A stretch of DNA of 64,000 nt from a virus: positions 1-64,000 of the IMG/VR virus record IMGVR_UViG_3300044712_000688; one strand, written 5' to 3'. This document shows positions 17,997 to 25,950 of this stretch, in pieces. Made by a program: the position numbers and the translations under genes. The notes beneath the pieces are model-generated. The model had not been told where the DNA came from. It saw only the letters and a list, made by a program, of their open reading frames with translations, and did no database searches. The stretch's first letter is position 1; each line of letters starts with the position of its first letter.

Positions 17997-18906
17997 AAAA
18001 GTAATTATTCCCCGTGGTCTGCCAGGCTCCGGCAAGAGTACTTGGGTGAAAGAGCAGTTGGCTACGCACCCTGCTGGCACTGCTGTTCGCTTGAACAACG
18101 ACGATCTTTCCATGATGCTCTACAACGAGATGTGGGGCAACATGTTCAACAACACGAGCAAGGAGCTGCTCCACCACTTGCGTTTGGCAATGCTTAAGAC
18201 CTTTCTTGCGCAGGAGTACATCACGCATATTTACGTTGATAACACTAATCTTGCACGCGCAACGGTTAAGGCTCTGCAGGATGTTACTTTGTTAGCTGGT
18301 GCCGAGTTTGTTGTTGTAGACACTTTTCTGGACGTCCCTATTGAAGAGTGCATCGAGCGTGACTCGAAGCGAGAGAAGGTTGTTGGCGGAGATATTATCC
18401 GCAAGATGGCTGGTCAGCTGAAGGGCATTAAACCTTGGGTTGTGCCAGAAACCCCCTCTATCAAACCATACCCAAATAAGTTCCACGAAAATATGGAATC
18501 AGTCGTGCTTTGTGATATCGATGGAACCATTGCATTGATGAACGGTCGTGGTCCTTATGAGTTTGATAAGGTTCACACTGATCTGCCTAACTTTCCGGTG
18601 GCTGGTCTAGTAAACTCACTCTATTCAATTGGCACGAAGGTGATTTTCATGTCTGGACGTGGGGAAGAGTCTCGCTCAGAGACAGCCGCGTGGTTGTGGA
18701 ACGAGCTTGGCTTTGAATCAGAACTTTATATGCGTGCAGCTGGAGATATGCGTCCAGATTGGATTGTAAAGTATGAGCTATTCCAAGAGCACATTGCTGG
18801 TAAGTATCACGTTTGGTTTGTACTTGATGACCGTGATCAGGTTGTTGATCTTTGGCGTCGTAAGCTCGGTCTTCCGACTTTTCAGGTAGCGGATGGTGAT
18901 TTCTAA
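17986..18906 (+). CDS. pnk: Polynucleotide 5'-kinase / 3'-phosphatase
   Basis: 306 residues from the ATG at 17986; a longer frame runs into the previous gene and is not supported. N-terminal kinase with P-loop GLPGSGKST (11-19). C-terminal HAD phosphatase with DIDGT at 177-181 and SGRGEESRSET. The kinase-then-phosphatase order is that of T4 Pnk. It heals RNA ends left by anticodon nucleases, for sealing by the RNA ligase encoded next (TAATG overlap). Confidence 0.95.
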   Translation: MPTKKVIIPRGLPGSGKSTWVKEQLATHPAGTAVRLNNDDLSMMLYNEMWGNMFNNTSKELLHHLRLAMLKTFLAQEYITHIYVDNTNLARATVKALQDVTLLAGAEFVVVDTFLDVPIEECIERDSKREKVVGGDIIRKMAGQLKGIKPWVVPETPSIKPYPNKFHENMESVVLCDIDGTIALMNGRGPYEFDKVHTDLPNFPVAGLVNSLYSIGTKVIFMSGRGEESRSETAAWLWNELGFESELYMRAAGDMRPDWIVKYELFQEHIAGKYHVWFVLDDRDQVVDLWRRKLGLPTFQVADGDF

Positions 18907-20009
18907 TGGTGCACCTATTTAATGTCGTAGACCGCGCTACATACAGGAAAGCTTTAGAGGCTGGTTATATTAAAATTCAATCGCACCCCGAGATTCAGGG
19001 CTACGCTATCCACAACTATACTGATGCCTGTACTTGGGACCAAGCGTGGGATGAAGCAACTTTAAACTGCCGTGGCCTTATCACGGATGATGATGGCAAC
19101 ATTGTTGCTCGTGGTATGCCTAAGTTCTTTAATTCAGATCAAGAACAGGCACCTGTATTTGCTCTGGATGATGAGGTTATCGTTTCGGACAAGATGGATG
19201 GTTCTCTAGGTATTCTTTACTATCCACCAGACTTTAGCGAGGCTATCGCTACCCGTGGTTCCTTTACTTCTGATCAGGCAGCGTGGGCGACTAATTGGTG
19301 GAGAGCTAACCGTCCAAATATTGCTCTAGAGGCTGGAAAGACTTATCTATTTGAAATCATATACCCTGAGAACCGTATCGTTGTTGACTATGGTGGTAAA
19401 GAAGGTCTGGTCTGGCTTGGCACTGTAGATAACGAAACTGGTAAGTTTGAGCCTGGATGGAGTCTACCTATTGACTCTGCTCAGCAGTATAGCTATAGGA
19501 CTTGGGGTGAAGTTCTAGCTGCACCTGCACGCGATAATGCTGAAGGATTTGTAGTGACTCGAGTATCTGATGGCGCAATGGTAAAGATTAAGTACGAGGA
19601 CTATAAGCGTCTGCATAAGTATATGACTCGAATTACTGAGCGTCATGTGTGGGAATGTCTAGCTGAGGAGCGATCTTTAGAAGCAGAGTTTGCAGGTGCA
19701 CCTGATGAGTTTCATATTTGGGTTAAGGAAGTTGCTGACCGACTAAACTCTGAGTTAGAGCAGCGACACATCCAACTAATCAAGGACTATCGCGCAATTA
19801 TGTTTGGTCCACTGGAAAAGACGTTCTCCTATCCTTACGTTGAAGAGCGCGAGGCAAAGAAAAACTTTGCGCTAGCGGTTAAAGATGAAAAGGATAAGGC
19901 GTACTTCTTTATGATGTATGACGAAAAGACTTGTATTCCGAGTATCTGGAAAGAACTTAAGCCAGCTGGCGGAAATACATTTCGTATTGTAAGTTCAGAT
20001 GCAGATTAA
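18906..20009 (+). CDS. RNA ligase, T4 Rnl1-like
   Basis: 367 residues. Nucleotidyltransferase motifs: I SDKMDGSLGILY (K96 takes AMP), III LFEIIYPENRIVVDYG, IV AEGFVVT and V MVKIKYEDY. The pairing with pnk in one operon mirrors the T4 tRNA-repair system that defeats host anticodon nucleases such as PrrC. The presence of tRNA genes and tmRNA in the same genome fits a translation-maintenance role. Confidence 0.93.
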   Translation: MVHLFNVVDRATYRKALEAGYIKIQSHPEIQGYAIHNYTDACTWDQAWDEATLNCRGLITDDDGNIVARGMPKFFNSDQEQAPVFALDDEVIVSDKMDGSLGILYYPPDFSEAIATRGSFTSDQAAWATNWWRANRPNIALEAGKTYLFEIIYPENRIVVDYGGKEGLVWLGTVDNETGKFEPGWSLPIDSAQQYSYRTWGEVLAAPARDNAEGFVVTRVSDGAMVKIKYEDYKRLHKYMTRITERHVWECLAEERSLEAEFAGAPDEFHIWVKEVADRLNSELEQRHIQLIKDYRAIMFGPLEKTFSYPYVEEREAKKNFALAVKDEKDKAYFFMMYDEKTCIPSIWKELKPAGGNTFRIVSSDAD

Positions 20010-20019
20010 GGAAATAGTA

Positions 20020-20235
20020 ATGGCACTACCAAAAATTCCTATGATTCTGGGTGCTCATGGTGTTCAGGCTCTTGTTCGTAGAGATACTGCTGCCCGCTGG
20101 GAAGAAGTTAATCCTGTGCTAAGAGCAGATGAAATAGGATATGAAATAGATACCGACATCTTTAAAGTTGGTGACGGTATCCGTGAATGGGTTGACCTTA
20201 AGCCATACAGGAAGTCAAATGATAATCAAAACTGA
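20020..20235 (+). CDS. Stand-alone fibre N-terminal-like module
   Basis: 71 residues from an ATG preceded by AAGGAAA; a longer frame begins in the ligase gene. RRDTAARWEEVNPVLRADEI, then YEIDTDIFKVGDGIREWVDL, is the same module as residues 6-45 of the fibre at the window start (RRGTAANWTSTNP, then ETDTGKVKVGNGSTAWTSL). It lacks any fibre shaft and lies in a non-structural operon. Role unknown; an assembly or blocking factor is conceivable. Confidence 0.65.
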   Translation: MALPKIPMILGAHGVQALVRRDTAARWEEVNPVLRADEIGYEIDTDIFKVGDGIREWVDLKPYRKSNDNQN

Positions 20236-20470
20236 GAGCGGATCCCGCTATGAAATTGATGACCACGGGATTTGTCGTAAATTTAATAGTGAAGGTGCCG
20301 GCGTAGACTCATTCAAAGTATTCTTCATGAAAGCTATTCCAGATACGGTATCTCAGATGGGAGATATCTGGGACTATCCGAATGGCGATCCAGAAGTTGG
20401 TAAGCTGCTTTATATTGGTGGCAAAGACGGATGGTGGCTAAGCACCAAGGTTATTTCTATTGAAGATTAG
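20219..20470 (+). CDS. Hypothetical protein
   Basis: 83 residues from the ATG at 20219, overlapping the previous gene by 17 nt. Contains GSRYEIDDHG and KLLYIGGKDGWWLSTKVISIE, a beta-rich pattern found in small actinophage proteins. A short intergenic gap follows with a TAAGGAG site for the next gene. Function unknown. Confidence 0.68.
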   Translation: MIIKTESGSRYEIDDHGICRKFNSEGAGVDSFKVFFMKAIPDTVSQMGDIWDYPNGDPEVGKLLYIGGKDGWWLSTKVISIED

Positions 20471-20520
20471 TTGCGTAATTTAATTTTATGTTGTAGTCTT
20501 TAGCTCTACTAAGGAGAAAA

Positions 20521-21057
20521 ATGAAAGACGAAATTGAGGCGCTTCCAGTAGAGAAGAAGCTACTTGATCGCATTGATCCTAGCTATGGCAAATGGATTAG
20601 CTGTGATAAGGGCTGGTATCGAATTCTGGAAGAACTAGATGCAAAGTTGGAATACCTATATCCTGGCTACAAGATTGCCCAAGTAAAGGAGAAGTTTGGT
20701 ACTCTTCGGTTCTACACTGAAGGAGTGCCTGTTGGTATTGTCGGAGAACTGATGGATGACGCTATTGCAGAAGCTTCGCGCCTATCTGCTAAAACTTGTG
20801 AAATCTGTGGCAAGTCTTCTATGCGTGGTGGCAATGGTTGGGTCTATGACCCTTCTGTTGGAACTCGTGTGCGGGGAGGTTGGTACAAGACTGTCTGTGA
20901 TGATTGTGGCATTCCACTGGGGTATGCTCCGCCTAAAGATTCATATGAAAGTGCGTATGATGATTGCATTACAGACCTTAAAGATTTTTATAAAAGTAAA
21001 GACCTTGAAGTTCCTGAAGGCCTTATCAAGTATCTGACAGGAAAAGACGATGAATAA
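20521..21057 (+). CDS. Conserved phage zinc-binding protein
   Basis: 178 residues. CDKGWYRILEELDAKLE, QVKEKFGTLRFY and TCEICGKSSMRGG, then TVCDDCG. This series occurs in a phage protein family of unknown function. Two CxxC pairs (near residues 98-101 and 126-129) should bind zinc. Good ribosome site AAGGAGAAAA. Confidence 0.75.
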   Translation: MKDEIEALPVEKKLLDRIDPSYGKWISCDKGWYRILEELDAKLEYLYPGYKIAQVKEKFGTLRFYTEGVPVGIVGELMDDAIAEASRLSAKTCEICGKSSMRGGNGWVYDPSVGTRVRGGWYKTVCDDCGIPLGYAPPKDSYESAYDDCITDLKDFYKSKDLEVPEGLIKYLTGKDDE

Positions 21058-21199
21058 CGACTTACTGCATGCGCTCGAGATGTCTAAGGACATTATCTCG
21101 ATGTTAGCTGGTGTAAAAAAGCAAGCTGCAGATGCCGGGTTTAGCGAAGAGATTGCAGAATTAATTGCTTTAGAGATCTTAAAAAAGGGTGGTTCTTAA
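21050..21199 (+). CDS. 49-residue helical protein
   Basis: ATG overlaps the end of the previous gene. Sequence MNNDLLHALEMSKDIISM through AELIALEILKKGGS is almost all helix-forming; the pattern EEIAELIALEIL is typical of short phage proteins that follow larger operon members. No known function. Confidence 0.6.
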   Translation: MNNDLLHALEMSKDIISMLAGVKKQAADAGFSEEIAELIALEILKKGGS

Positions 21200-21200
21200 T

Positions 21201-21317
21201 TTGTCTATTTTTGGTTGGTGCCTAACTGGTCATCATGAGCATTGTATCCTTAAACTACCTTCAGCTGATGTTTTATGTGGTTGCAAATGCCACTCTAAGA
21301 AAAAGGAGTCAGAATGA
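21201..21317 (+). CDS. 38-residue Cys/His peptide
   Basis: TTG start two bases after the preceding stop, AGGGTGGT upstream, and the stop overlaps the next ATG (ATGA), which supports translation. FGWCLTGHHEHC followed by CGCKCHSKKK gives four Cys and four His, a likely zinc knuckle. Such CxCxCH peptides recur in actinophages. Function unknown. Confidence 0.5.
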   Translation: MSIFGWCLTGHHEHCILKLPSADVLCGCKCHSKKKESE

Positions 21318-21784
21318 TTTCTCAGGATGATCTTGATAAAGCAAAAGAAATTGCTCGACTTCATGATGAAGCTTTTTGGCATCTACATAAATTTGATGGC
21401 CATGCTAAAAGTGGCGACGGCAATGTCTCCATCGAACTTGGACTAGGCACTGTTTGGGATAGGCAAGATGGTCCGGTAGAGCCGACAATTAGTGTAAATA
21501 TCTACTCATATGTAGTTGCAAGTGATACTCCTTCTTACCCTAACTTTGGACAACGCAGCCACTACTTCGAATCAGTAGATCAAGCACTTGATGCAATGAG
21601 GGAGTGGCACGCTGAAGCCATGGCGTACAATCCGTCTGAAGCAGACATCGCAGAGGCCAATGAAATGGCAAGTGATATCTGGGAAATTGTCAAGGATAAA
21701 ACAACTATTTATGAGTTGAAGAATGGTGAGACTACCCAGGTTTGGCCACCAAAGCGATTCAGGGATATTGCTAATGGAGAGTAG
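21314..21784 (+). CDS. Hypothetical protein
   Basis: 156 residues, AAAAAGGAG ribosome site. NVSIELGLGTVWDRQ and ISVNIYSYVVASDTPSYPNF suggest a beta-rich first half; the second half, DALDAMREWHAEAMAYNPSE onwards, is helical. No family recognised. Confidence 0.75.
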   Translation: MISQDDLDKAKEIARLHDEAFWHLHKFDGHAKSGDGNVSIELGLGTVWDRQDGPVEPTISVNIYSYVVASDTPSYPNFGQRSHYFESVDQALDAMREWHAEAMAYNPSEADIAEANEMASDIWEIVKDKTTIYELKNGETTQVWPPKRFRDIANGE

Positions 21785-21786
21785 TC

Positions 21787-21981
21787 ATGCCATTTAAATT
21801 AGACGGCACTTACACTAATCGGTGCAGTGCTCACAAAAACAAAATGATTTATGGTGATCCAAATACCATCGTTAACATCGTACTCAGGACTCAAGCGCGA
21901 TTTGGTATAAAGCTGGCTTGGTATAAATGTGAAGTCTGGGGCGGATACCATTTGTGTAAGTTTGAGAATAAGCAGGACTAA
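21787..21981 (+). CDS. Small phage protein with KCEVWGGYHL motif
   Basis: 64 residues. The ending WYKCEVWGGYHLCKFENK is a variant of the 'YxCxxCGxWHL' zinc motif of small phage proteins, with one Cys replaced by Trp, so metal binding may be altered. It abuts the next ATG (stop at 21981, start at 21982). Confidence 0.7.
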   Translation: MPFKLDGTYTNRCSAHKNKMIYGDPNTIVNIVLRTQARFGIKLAWYKCEVWGGYHLCKFENKQD

Positions 21982-22164
21982 ATGATTAAATTTGAAAAGC
22001 TTTGGACTGGTACCCTAACCATGACCATTGGAAACAAGATTCACTTCTATCTAGGAACTACTGATCACTGGGGTCTAGGGTTTGACTACAACCACTACGA
22101 CCGATCGTTCACTCTGGATATTATTCACTGGTATATGGGTGTTCAGGTTTGGCACAATGAATGA
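21982..22164 (+). CDS. 60-residue aromatic-rich protein
   Basis: Starts directly after the previous stop. Beta-type sequence with TDHWGLGFDYNHYDRSFTLDI. Its end resembles the small protein at 17478-17651. Overlaps the next gene by 8 nt. Function unknown. Confidence 0.6.
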   Translation: MIKFEKLWTGTLTMTIGNKIHFYLGTTDHWGLGFDYNHYDRSFTLDIIHWYMGVQVWHNE

Positions 22165-22438
22165 TTACTTACGCTCTACTCGTATATTGCTAGAAAACAC
22201 AGGTACATATGTCTATTGCCACGATGAACTAAGTTGTCGTGGTAGCTACTGCACGCTACATAACCGCAGTGACCATCACATGCGCAATATGCCTCAGATT
22301 TGGAGGAGTGATCGTGGCCTTATGGAGCGAGTTTGCGAGCATAGCGTTGGGCATCCTGATCCAGACGAGATTAATCTGGACTTGGGCGGCCGCGCAGTGC
22401 ACGGCTGTGACGGATGTTGTGGAAATATTGGCATCTAA
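22157..22438 (+). CDS. Cys/His-rich conserved actinophage protein
   Basis: 93 residues from the ATG at 22157. YCHDELSCRGSYCTLHNRSD, MERVCEHSVGHPDPDEI and HGCDGCC are characteristic of a small protein family frequent in actinophages, with eight Cys and many His, presumably binding zinc. No function is established. Confidence 0.75.
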   Translation: MNDYLRSTRILLENTGTYVYCHDELSCRGSYCTLHNRSDHHMRNMPQIWRSDRGLMERVCEHSVGHPDPDEINLDLGGRAVHGCDGCCGNIGI

Positions 22439-22470
22439 ACACTATGTTTTAAGTGTGGTATTTTACTGGT

Positions 22471-22815
22471 ATGGCAACTCCGAAGAAAATCAAGATAGCT
22501 GGACAGCTATATAACGTAGTCGAGCGCGACCCTAAGGAAGATGGGACGCTCAATGAAGCTAACTACGGATACACCCTAGATCAGGGTAATTTGATCGTTC
22601 TTGATAAAAGCATGTCTGTAAGTAAAAAGCAGCAGACGCTCCTACATGAAGTCATGCACGCTATTCGTATGGTTTTTGATGGCATGAAGAAGCCGAGTAA
22701 AAAAGATGACTATGAGACTTGGGAGCACCATTTCATCGGTGTATTCGAAGCTGGTATGTTAGCCTTTCTAAAAGACAACCCTGAAGTTGTGGAATGGCTA
22801 ACTAAGGAAGAGTAA
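22471..22815 (+). CDS. Putative zinc metallopeptidase (HExxH)
   Basis: 114 residues from the ATG at 22471. LLHEVMHAIRM supplies HExxH and EHHFIGVFEAG a plausible third ligand Glu, as in minimal IrrE/SprT-like peptidases of phages. TATTTT at 22459-22464 sits six bases before the ATG, so a leaderless mRNA is predicted. The substrate is unknown. Confidence 0.72.
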   Translation: MATPKKIKIAGQLYNVVERDPKEDGTLNEANYGYTLDQGNLIVLDKSMSVSKKQQTLLHEVMHAIRMVFDGMKKPSKKDDYETWEHHFIGVFEAGMLAFLKDNPEVVEWLTKEE

Positions 22816-22817
22816 TC

Positions 22818-23156
22818 GTGGGGCGTAAAAAGAAGTTTGTAGCTGCCGGACCAAAGCCAAATGATCTGTGGATCTATGAAACAGAAATTCAAATCAATGG
22901 TCGCAACGTTGCGCCGGGTACTGAATTAAAAATTGCAGGAGAGCGTGGACGCTTTCGTTTTATGCAACACGTAACTAACCACAATGGGGTGCAGTGGGTA
23001 GATGTCTGGGGCGGACCTAAGGGTTCAGAGAATTGCCGTAGTTTTCGTCCAGACAGGATCAAACGAGTACACTACAAAAATCAGACTGTAGAAAATCTTG
23101 CAGCTGAATATAAGGAAAAGAAGAAAGCTATAAAAGAAGCCGAAGAGAGCAACTAA
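22818..23156 (+). CDS. Conserved phage protein
   Basis: 112 residues, GTG start. KKFVAAGPKPNDLWIYETEI, NVAPGTELKIAGERGRFRF and VDVWGGPKGSENCRSFRPDRI match a small actinophage protein pattern (SH3-like barrel by look) followed by a Lys/Glu-rich helix. Converges on the minus-strand gene that ends at 23153 (4-nt overlap of stops). Confidence 0.72.
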   Translation: MGRKKKFVAAGPKPNDLWIYETEIQINGRNVAPGTELKIAGERGRFRFMQHVTNHNGVQWVDVWGGPKGSENCRSFRPDRIKRVHYKNQTVENLAAEYKEKKKAIKEAEESN

Positions 23157-23461
23157 GCTCCGTACGAGGCTCCGGTAACAAATCCAGCTAGCTGCTTGTA
23201 TGAATCGTACTTCTCTGCATACTCCACGATTTTGTAGTACTGCTCCGAAATTAGTGGCAACATCTCTGACCACTGATCAGCATTCTCGATAAGTGGGTGC
23301 CAAGTTGTTCCATCGAATACTGCTGGAGCTTCTTCTCCGTAAACGAGGACGTAACCTAGAGTCTGTCCGTTTTCTTCGAATGGGTTGTACAGAATTTTTT
23401 CAGGGTCTGGCCACAGACGAACACCGCGCATAAGTCCAGCTCGAGGATTGATGTTAATCAT
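23153..23461 (-). CDS. Hypothetical protein
   Basis: 102 residues. No clear domain; NPFEENGQTLGYVLVYGEEA and AVFDGTTWHPLIEN look beta-rich. Overlaps the upstream minus-strand gene by 8 nt, so the two are co-translated. Confidence 0.7.
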   Translation of the reverse strand: MININPRAGLMRGVRLWPDPEKILYNPFEENGQTLGYVLVYGEEAPAVFDGTTWHPLIENADQWSEMLPLISEQYYKIVEYAEKYDSYKQLAGFVTGASYGA

Positions 23462-23972
23462 TTTGATTCTCCAATTTCTTCAAAGAAGCAATGTGCTTTT
23501 CTGAGCAGTCATTACATACGTTACCAACAATAATAGTGTTATTGGCGCGAATTAGCACCTCTTGAAACTCTACATGCCCATCTGTCTCGCAATTGTCGCA
23601 CTTAGATGGATACTCCTTGGCATGTTGCATGCCATATGAATAGACGCAAGCCGGGCACATTAGGGTGTCTGGCTTAGACAAGGAAACCATCCATAGCGAT
23701 GGGTGGTCAAAATCTAGATGATCATCAGCAAAAATTTTGCCCTTTTCTACATATTCCCAGAACGTATCGCCCGTCCTAAACCAGGGCATACGCTTACCTA
23801 GGTAAGTATCGGCAACGCTGTACTTAGCTTCATCATTGATAAAAGCTGCCTGCATTTCTCCCCTTTGGGTGAAGACATCGGCAATAGTGTCACTAATGTC
23901 TTTTGCTTGGGCTTCTGCCCCTTCGAGCTGCTCTTTGAAGTGAGCCTCTCGGATGTTGTCATTTGTAGTCAT
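23454..23972 (-). CDS. Hypothetical zinc-binding protein
   Basis: 172 residues. Three Cys pairs: CPACVYSYGM, CDNCETDGH and CNDCSEKH, likely two zinc sites. A TAGAGT box six bases before the ATG on the minus strand predicts a leaderless mRNA. It diverges from the gene at 24047. Function unknown. Confidence 0.75.
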   Translation of the reverse strand: MTTNDNIREAHFKEQLEGAEAQAKDISDTIADVFTQRGEMQAAFINDEAKYSVADTYLGKRMPWFRTGDTFWEYVEKGKIFADDHLDFDHPSLWMVSLSKPDTLMCPACVYSYGMQHAKEYPSKCDNCETDGHVEFQEVLIRANNTIIVGNVCNDCSEKHIASLKKLENQND

Positions 23973-24046
23973 AAAATCACTCTATAGGTAAATGTTGCAA
24001 AATGCAAACTAATTCAGTAGTATGAAAATCTAACGAAAGGATTCAT

Positions 24047-24367
24047 ATGGAAAGCGTAAATGAACGCGCTCTAGAAATCATCAAGGCAGTCTCTGCTCAG
24101 ATCTCGAGCGAGAACCTAGTAGGCAAGTGTGTAAAGTTTGAGTATAAAGAAGGCTACACCGGATACATTGACGGTGGGCTAGTTCTTTATGAGAATGCAA
24201 GTGGACTTGGCCTAATGCTTTATCCAACTAACCCAGAGTTTTACTTTTTGCCGTGGTCATCAATTGGGCTGATTGAGGTTGTTAGCGAACCAGAAGAGCA
24301 GATTATGGCTCTATATAAGTTGGCAAAAAAGCACTCTCGCAATCCTGCTGGATTTGTTCTTCAGTAA
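24047..24367 (+). CDS. Hypothetical protein
   Basis: 106 residues. CVKFEYKEGYTGYIDGGLVL followed by YFLPWSSIGLIEVV is a small beta-barrel-like pattern. GAAAGGA ribosome site; TAGTAT about 30 nt upstream may be the -10. No family recognised. Confidence 0.72.
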   Translation: MESVNERALEIIKAVSAQISSENLVGKCVKFEYKEGYTGYIDGGLVLYENASGLGLMLYPTNPEFYFLPWSSIGLIEVVSEPEEQIMALYKLAKKHSRNPAGFVLQ

Positions 24368-24385
24368 TCTGCTAGGGTATAGCTT

Positions 24386-24952
24386 ATGACTTTAAAAATC
24401 GGTTCCTTGTTTAGTGGCTATGGTGGCCTAGACATGGCAGTATCTCAGGTATTCAACGGGGATGTTGTCTGGCACTGTGAATGGGAAGATGCTCCATCAA
24501 AGGTTTTAGCAGCTAACTTCCCTGGAGTCCCTAACTATCGAGACGTGACTAAGGTTGACTGGAAATCAGTTGAGCCAGTAGACATTCTTTGTGGTGGGTT
24601 TCCTTGTCAGGACCTCAGCTTAGCTGGTGGTCGGGCTGGATTAAAAGACGGAACTCGATCAGGACTGTGGTCAGAGTTCGCCGAGGCGATCCGAATTTTG
24701 TCGCCTAAGTATGTAGTAATTGAAAACGTAAGAGGGTTGTTGAGTGGAAAAGCATATAGCGACGTGGAACTCGGAGAAGAGCTTGTGGTACAAAAATCAG
24801 GAGACCCCGCTCTCAGGGCCATGGGTGCTGTACTCGGCGACCTGGCCGAGTTGCGGTATGACGCAAGGTGGCAAGGCGTACCAGCTTCCGCCGCGGGCGC
24901 TCCTCATGAACGGTTCCGAGTATTCATCCTCGCAATTAGACGAGATTCCTGA
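24386..24952 (+). CDS. C5-cytosine DNA methyltransferase, catalytic part
   Basis: 188 residues. Motif I FSGYGGLDMA (9-18), motif IV GGFPCQDLS with catalytic C74, motif VI ENVRG (113-117) and motif VIII HERFRVFILA (175-184). It stops before the target-recognition domain and motifs IX-X, which are encoded in another frame by the next, overlapping gene. The pair recalls the two-subunit enzyme M.AquI. TAGGGT lies seven bases before the ATG (leaderless). Marks phage DNA, probably against restriction. Confidence 0.88.
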   Translation: MTLKIGSLFSGYGGLDMAVSQVFNGDVVWHCEWEDAPSKVLAANFPGVPNYRDVTKVDWKSVEPVDILCGGFPCQDLSLAGGRAGLKDGTRSGLWSEFAEAIRILSPKYVVIENVRGLLSGKAYSDVELGEELVVQKSGDPALRAMGAVLGDLAELRYDARWQGVPASAAGAPHERFRVFILAIRRDS

Positions 24953-25706
24953 AGAATCAATGCTTCGTACTCCTTCAGCAATTGAGGGAGAGGGCGGTGC
25001 TATCCGCGAGGACGTAGCACGCGCTAAGAACCGTATGCTCATGGTTCGTGATCAGATGGCTCAGTTGGCATATGAAAATGGGCTACCTGTTCCAGATGCT
25101 ATCGCTAAGCTGCCAACTCCTATGGTGATGGATCGCGCCGGAGCCATGCACCCAGATGATCGTAAGAAGAGTGGTGCTGGATACGGCCCTGCACTTCGCG
25201 ACATCCCTTATCTGCTTGGTACTCCGCGTACAAGCTCTGCTAATGGCTCTAGTTCTATTCAAGTTGCAACTGGAGCACCTAAGTCTCGCTTGGAAGATCA
25301 GGCAGAAGTAATCAACAATCTTCCAACACCAACAACCCGTGACCACAAGGATGGCACTGTTCCGCACGAGCGTGACGGTGTTGTTCAGGTTGATACGGTT
25401 GCTCGTGCTGTAATCAATAGTGGTGAAGTTACCGACATTTCTTGGGGTAAGTTTGAACCTGCTATTCGCCGTTGGGAAAAAATTACTGGACGCCCTGCAC
25501 CTGCTCCTACTGAAGCTAGCGGTAAGAATGGTACACATAGGCTCAGCTCAAAACTGACGGAATGGATGATGGGGCTCCCGGACGGATTTATTACGGGTCA
25601 CGGTCTATCTCGCACTGCAGAATTGAAACTCGCTGGCAACGGGGTTTGCCCACAGCAGGCAGTTTTGGCTTTGACTTTACTTACACAAGATCTTGAACTA
25701 GAATAA
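24744..25706 (+). CDS. C5-cytosine DNA methyltransferase, recognition part
   Basis: 320 residues from a GTG, overlapping the catalytic gene by 209 nt in another frame. The first 60 residues include ATWPSCGMTQGGKAYQLPP, a phrase typical of the methyltransferase middle region in phages. Then LRTPSAIEGEG, LPTPTTRDHKDG, FEPAIRRWEKITGRPAPAPTE and EWMMGLPDGFIT, ending with motif X LAGNGVCPQQA. Must partner the catalytic part to act. The overlap appears to be truly read in both frames. Confidence 0.82.
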   Translation: MEKHIATWNSEKSLWYKNQETPLSGPWVLYSATWPSCGMTQGGKAYQLPPRALLMNGSEYSSSQLDEIPEESMLRTPSAIEGEGGAIREDVARAKNRMLMVRDQMAQLAYENGLPVPDAIAKLPTPMVMDRAGAMHPDDRKKSGAGYGPALRDIPYLLGTPRTSSANGSSSIQVATGAPKSRLEDQAEVINNLPTPTTRDHKDGTVPHERDGVVQVDTVARAVINSGEVTDISWGKFEPAIRRWEKITGRPAPAPTEASGKNGTHRLSSKLTEWMMGLPDGFITGHGLSRTAELKLAGNGVCPQQAVLALTLLTQDLELE

Positions 25707-25721
25707 CTAAACAACTAAAAA

Positions 25722-25795
25722 GGTCCTGTGGCGCAGTTGGTTAGCGCGTCTCCCTGTCACGGAGAAGGTCGCCAGTTCAAGTCTGGTCAGGATCG
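25722..25795 (+). tRNA. tRNA-Asp (GTC)
   Basis: Acceptor GGTCCTG/CAGGATC, anticodon arm TCTCC-CTGTCAC-GGAGA (anticodon 25756-25758), T-arm GCCAG-TTCAAGT-CTGGT. First of a four-tRNA run. Confidence 0.95.
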
Positions 25796-25799
25796 CGAT

Positions 25800-25874
25800 G
25801 GCCCCATAGTTTATCGGTTAGAACACCGCCCTTTCACGGCGGCAGGGCGAGTTCAATTCTCGCTGGGGTCACCA
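25800..25874 (+). tRNA. tRNA-Glu (TTC), CCA encoded
   Basis: Acceptor GGCCCCA/TGGGGTC, anticodon arm CCGCC-CTTTCAC-GGCGG (anticodon 25833-25835), T-arm GCGAG-TTCAATT-CTCGC. ACCA follows, so the 3' end is encoded. Confidence 0.95.
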
Positions 25875-25875
25875 A

Positions 25876-25950
<75 letters not shown>

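Noticed and set aside
24797-25538. Minus-strand frames across the methyltransferase region
   Set aside because: Opposite to two well-supported plus-strand frames, with Ser/Cys-rich composition and no start signals.
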